Below, one piece after another: positions 60,810 to 64,000 of a stretch of 64,000 bases of DNA. The position numbers and the translations under genes were made by a program. Below the pieces are notes generated by a model, which was not told where the DNA came from, did no database searches, and saw nothing but the letters and a program-made list of their open reading frames with translations. Source of the DNA: Xanthomonas indica (GTDB lineage Bacteria > Pseudomonadota > Gammaproteobacteria > Xanthomonadales > Xanthomonadaceae); the NCBI RefSeq assembly GCF_040529045.1, contig NZ_CP131914.1, forward strand, positions 1,410,501 to 1,474,500. Direction: 5' to 3'. Each line of letters opens with the position of its first letter. Position 1 is the stretch's first letter.

Positions 60810-63098
60810 ATGCGTTTCCCTGCCCTGGCTGCGTGCTGTCTCACGGTCCTGTCCGGCCTCGCCCTGGCCCAGGAGCCGACCCTTCCCGCCACCGCACCGG
60901 CGCCGGCCGCCGCCGCGACCGCCACGCCGCTGCCGTCGCCGGCCGAACGCGAGCGCTCGGCCACGCTCAAGCAACTCGGCGTGGACTACGAGATGACCCT
61001 GCGCGGCATCCAGGGCAGCGCCGGCATTCCCTTCAGCACCCGCACCGACGAAGTGGTGCAGGCGGCGAACCTGCACCTGGTGTACAGCTATTCGCCGGCG
61101 CTGCTGCCGGACCTGTCGCACCTGAAGGTCAGCGTCAACGGCGTCACCGTGGCGACCCTGCCGGTCAGCCGCGAGAACGCCGGCAAGCTGCAGCAGAGCG
61201 ACGTGCCGATCGATCCGCGCCTGATCAGCGACTACAACCGGCTCAACCTGCAGCTGATCGGTCACTACACCCGCGACTGCGAGGACCCGGACCACACCAG
61301 CCTGTGGGCCAACATCGATCCGTCCACGCGGCTGTCGCTGACCGCCACCCCGCTGGTGCTGCGCAACGACCTGGCGCTGCTGCCGGTGCCGTTCTACGAC
61401 AAGCGCGACACGCGCCGCCTGGAACTGCCGTTCGTGTTCCCGCAGCGCCCGGACCTGCCCACGCTGCGCAGCGCTGGCATCGTCGCCTCCTGGTTCGGCG
61501 CGCAGGCCGGCTACCGCGGCGCGTCGTTCGGCGTGGCCATCGGCGACGTGCCGGCCACCGGCAATGCGGTGCTGTTCGCCACCGCTGCGACCCTGCCGGC
61601 GGAACTGGCCGCGACCCAGGCCGGCTTGAGCGAGATATCCGGTCCGACCCTGGCGATGGTCGCCAACCCGCGCGATGCCACCGGCAAGCTGCTGCTGGTG
61701 CTGGGCCGCGACGACGCCGACCTGCAGCAGGCCGCCACCGCGCTGAGCCTGGGTACGCCGTTCAACGGCCCGGTGGCGCGCATCGGCGAGCTCAAGCAGG
61801 CGCAGCCGCGCAAGCCCTACGACGCGCCCAACTGGATCTCCAGCGACAGGCCCGTGCGCTTCGGCGACCTGGTCGCGCAGACCGCGCAACTGAATGTCAG
61901 CGGCTACCACCCCGACCTGATCCGGGTCGGCCTGCAACTGCCGCCGGATCTGTTCGTGTGGCAGCGCGACGGCATCCCGATCAACCTGCGCTACCGCTAC
62001 ACGGTGCCGGAGACGCAGAACAAGTCCGCGCTCAACGTCAGCATCAACGAGGCCTTCGTGACCACGCTGCCGCTGACCGGTCACGCCTACGCCGAGTCGT
62101 TGCCGCTGCGCTGGTGGCACGAGCTCTCGCCCAAGGGCGCGATGCCGGTGGAGCAGAAGCTGCTGCTGCCGACCGGGCCGTTCTCGGCCAACAGCCAGCT
62201 GCGCTTCCACTTCTTCTTCGACCGTCCGCAGGCGGAGGCGTGCAAGAACACCTTCCCCGACGTGTCCGGCGCGATCGATGCGGATTCCAGCGTGGACCTG
62301 CGCTCGTTCCATCACTACATGGCGATGCCGAACCTGGCCGCGTTCGGCAATGCCGGCTTCCCGTTCACGCGCCTGGCCGACCTGTCCGAATCCACCGTGG
62401 TGGTGCCGGACGAGATCGGCGATCAGGACATGGCCAACCTGCTGACTCTGCTCGGCCGGCTCGGCGCGTCCACCGGCTATCCGGCGCTGCGGGTGACCCT
62501 GATCCACGCCGCCGAGGTCGACAAGCACGCCGACAGCGACCTGCTGGTGTTCGGCAGCCTGCGCTCGCAGCCGCTGTTCCAGCGCTGGAGCGCGGCGCTG
62601 CCGATCGGCGACGGCGCCAGCGGACAGCGGTTTTCGATGAGCGACTGGGTGCTGGACAAGCTGCCCGGTTTCCTGTCGTTCGATCCGCGCCGCACCGACC
62701 TGCCGACCACCGCCGAGGTCGCGGTGAAGCCGGCGCCCGGCGACGTGGTGCTGATGGGCTTCCAGTCGCCGCTGAAGGCCGGGCGCAGCGTGGTCGCGTT
62801 GCTGGCCGAGGACCCGGCCAGCGTCGAGGACTTCTTCGACGCCTGGTTCGAACCGGCCACGCTGAAGGATTTCCAGGGCAGCGTGGTGCTGCTGCAGAAG
62901 GGCAAGGTGCGCAGCCTGGCCGGCAACCAGACCTACTACGTCGGCCACCTGCCGCTGCCGACTTGGGCGCGCTGGTACTTCTCGCAGCATCCGCTGCTGC
63001 TCGGCCTGGCGGTGGTGGCGCTGAGCGTGCTGCTGGCACTGGCCGCGCGCGTGGTGCTGCGCCGGCATTCGGCGGCGCGGCTGCAGGAAGGGCAGTGA
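60810..63098 (+). CDS. bcsB: Cellulose synthase regulatory subunit BcsB
   Basis: Periplasmic partner of BcsA anchored by one C-terminal helix; 762 residues from ATG 60810, which starts a clean signal peptide (MRFPALAACCLTVLSGLALA). A GTG at 60747 overlapping the bcsA stop is an alternative start. BcsB features: carbohydrate-binding-like domains with LKQLGVDYEMTLRGIQGSAG, LNLQLIGHYTRDCEDPDHTS (conserved CEDP), FDRPQAEACKNTFPDVSGAI, DSSVDLRSFHHYMAMPNLAA, and the terminal helix LLLGLAVVALSVLLALAARV. The stop overlaps the bcsZ start. Confidence 0.94.
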   Translation: MRFPALAACCLTVLSGLALAQEPTLPATAPAPAAAATATPLPSPAERERSATLKQLGVDYEMTLRGIQGSAGIPFSTRTDEVVQAANLHLVYSYSPALLPDLSHLKVSVNGVTVATLPVSRENAGKLQQSDVPIDPRLISDYNRLNLQLIGHYTRDCEDPDHTSLWANIDPSTRLSLTATPLVLRNDLALLPVPFYDKRDTRRLELPFVFPQRPDLPTLRSAGIVASWFGAQAGYRGASFGVAIGDVPATGNAVLFATAATLPAELAATQAGLSEISGPTLAMVANPRDATGKLLLVLGRDDADLQQAATALSLGTPFNGPVARIGELKQAQPRKPYDAPNWISSDRPVRFGDLVAQTAQLNVSGYHPDLIRVGLQLPPDLFVWQRDGIPINLRYRYTVPETQNKSALNVSINEAFVTTLPLTGHAYAESLPLRWWHELSPKGAMPVEQKLLLPTGPFSANSQLRFHFFFDRPQAEACKNTFPDVSGAIDADSSVDLRSFHHYMAMPNLAAFGNAGFPFTRLADLSESTVVVPDEIGDQDMANLLTLLGRLGASTGYPALRVTLIHAAEVDKHADSDLLVFGSLRSQPLFQRWSAALPIGDGASGQRFSMSDWVLDKLPGFLSFDPRRTDLPTTAEVAVKPAPGDVVLMGFQSPLKAGRSVVALLAEDPASVEDFFDAWFEPATLKDFQGSVVLLQKGKVRSLAGNQTYYVGHLPLPTWARWYFSQHPLLLGLAVVALSVLLALAARVVLRRHSAARLQEGQ

Positions 63099-64000
63099 AC
63101 GCACACATCGGCCAACGCCGGCGCCTGCTCGGCGGCCTGCTCGCCGCCGGTGCGGCCACGCTGCTGCCGCCGGCGCGCGCCGCGCTCGCCGCAGCGCCGG
63201 CCTGCGCGCCGTGGCGCGAGTGGACCGCGTTCGTCGGCAAGCACCTCGATGCCGGCGGGCGGGTGATCGATTTCCAGCACGCCGACCAGCGCAGCACCTC
63301 CGAAGGCCAGTCCTACGCGCTGTTCTTCGCGCTGGTGGCCAACGACCAGGTGCTGTTCGAGCGCGTGCTCGGCTGGACCCGGCACAACCTGTGCGGTGGC
63401 CGCCCGCAGCAAGTGCTGCCGGCGTGGCTGTGGGGCCGCGCCAGCGACGGCAGTTGGCGCGTGCTCGACGGCAACACCGCCAGCGATGCCGACCTGTGGA
63501 TCGCCTACGTGCTGCTCGAGGCCGGGCGCCTGTGGCAGCGGCCCGGCTACACCCAGGCCGGCCTGCAGACGCTGGCGCTGGTGCGGCGCACCGAGCTTGC
63601 CGAGTTGCCCGGGTTCGGCAGCATGGTCTTGCCGGCGGCCAAGGGCTTCGTCAAGCCGCAGCGCTGGACGCTCAACCCCAGCTACCTGCCGATCCAGTTG
63701 CTGCGGCGCTTCGCCGCGGTCGATCCGAAGGGGCCATGGGCCGGCCTGGCCACGCGCAGCGCGCGCCTGCTGCGCGACAGCGCGCCGGTCGGCTTCGCCC
63801 CGGACTGGATCGCCTGGAACGGCCGCGAGTTCGGCGTCGATCCGGACAAGGGGGCGCTGGGCAGCTACGACGCAATCCGCGTGTACCTGTGGGCCGGCAT
63901 GCTCGACGCGGCCGAGCCGCTGCGCAAGGCACTGCTCGACGATCTGTCCGGCCCGCTGCAGCAACTGCGTGCGCAGGGCCGCCTCGACGAGAAGATCGAC
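63095..64000 (+). CDS. bcsZ: Periplasmic endo-beta-1,4-glucanase (GH8), partial
   Basis: Cellulase that trims the nascent glucan; 302 codons are visible and the gene runs off the right edge (family about 370-400). The GTG start overlaps the bcsB stop. The N-terminus RRRLLGGLLAAGAATLLPPA looks like a twin-arginine signal. GH8 features: STSEGQSYALFFALVAND with the acid E70, and DGNTASDADLWIAYVLLEAG (residues about 126-145), then RWTLNPSYLPIQLLRRFA and LGSYDAIRVYLWAGM. Confidence 0.93.
   Translation, partial: MNAHIGQRRRLLGGLLAAGAATLLPPARAALAAAPACAPWREWTAFVGKHLDAGGRVIDFQHADQRSTSEGQSYALFFALVANDQVLFERVLGWTRHNLCGGRPQQVLPAWLWGRASDGSWRVLDGNTASDADLWIAYVLLEAGRLWQRPGYTQAGLQTLALVRRTELAELPGFGSMVLPAAKGFVKPQRWTLNPSYLPIQLLRRFAAVDPKGPWAGLATRSARLLRDSAPVGFAPDWIAWNGREFGVDPDKGALGSYDAIRVYLWAGMLDAAEPLRKALLDDLSGPLQQLRAQGRLDEKID

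Overview
The window looks like a chromosomal segment of a Xanthomonas-type gammaproteobacterium. The reasons are the high GC content, the Xps-ordered type II secretion operon (E-F-G-H-I-J-K-L-M-N-D), the xerD-dsbC pair, a plant-polymer pectate lyase, and many short palindromic repeats. Species cannot be fixed from sequence reading alone. No rRNA, tRNA, CRISPR array, prophage or insertion-sequence transposase was recognised.

Layout. 1-3.6 kb: proS (cut by the window edge) and a DUF4124 protein, divergent from a translationally coupled pssA-holD-rimI operon; holD is a very diverged DNA polymerase III psi subunit. 4.2-5.3 kb: secreted pectate lyase. 5.5-10.7 kb: valS, holC (chi, partner of psi) and pepA on the minus strand. 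10.8-13.3 kb: lptF-lptG and a small membrane protein. 13.4-20.3 kb: RDD protein, xerD, dsbC and purL. 21.4-30.4 kb: a 2332-residue trimeric autotransporter adhesin followed by a subtilisin-like protease. 30.7-43.4 kb: the complete xps type II secretion operon and a glycosyltransferase-like gene. 44.0-49.4 kb, minus strand: a cluster of APH-fold kinase, TonB-dependent receptor, PnuC-type permease and GntR regulator, which reads as a vitamin or nucleoside scavenging system. 49.8-56.1 kb: a putative exopolysaccharide module (two GT2 glycosyltransferases, one carrying an MshEN/GspE-N domain of the kind that can bind c-di-GMP, an outer-membrane barrel, a polytopic membrane protein and a GH113-like lipoprotein). 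56.2-57.4 kb: pncB. 57.6-64 kb: a cellulose operon, bcsD, a BcsP-like gene, bcsA, bcsB and bcsZ (cut by the edge).

Functional picture. Most of the window concerns the cell surface and plant contact: LPS export (LptFG), a giant adhesin, an extracellular protease, a pectate lyase, the secretion machine likely to export such enzymes, and two polysaccharide systems with possible c-di-GMP sensing domains (PilZ in BcsA, MshEN in the other GT2).

The main unusual signals are: (i) heptamer-array palindromes (GGGAATC/GGGATTG type) that sit between genes and also lie in frame inside purL; (ii) in-frame extra segments in valS, two bounded by short direct repeats; (iii) a (AATCCCC)10 array ending 6 bases before the xerD start codon; (iv) an exact 258-bp tandem repeat between xpsF and xpsG; (v) the GntR/kinase/receptor/PnuC cluster with a CTGGTCTAGACCAG palindrome in its promoter region; (vi) the MshEN-GT2 exopolysaccharide module.
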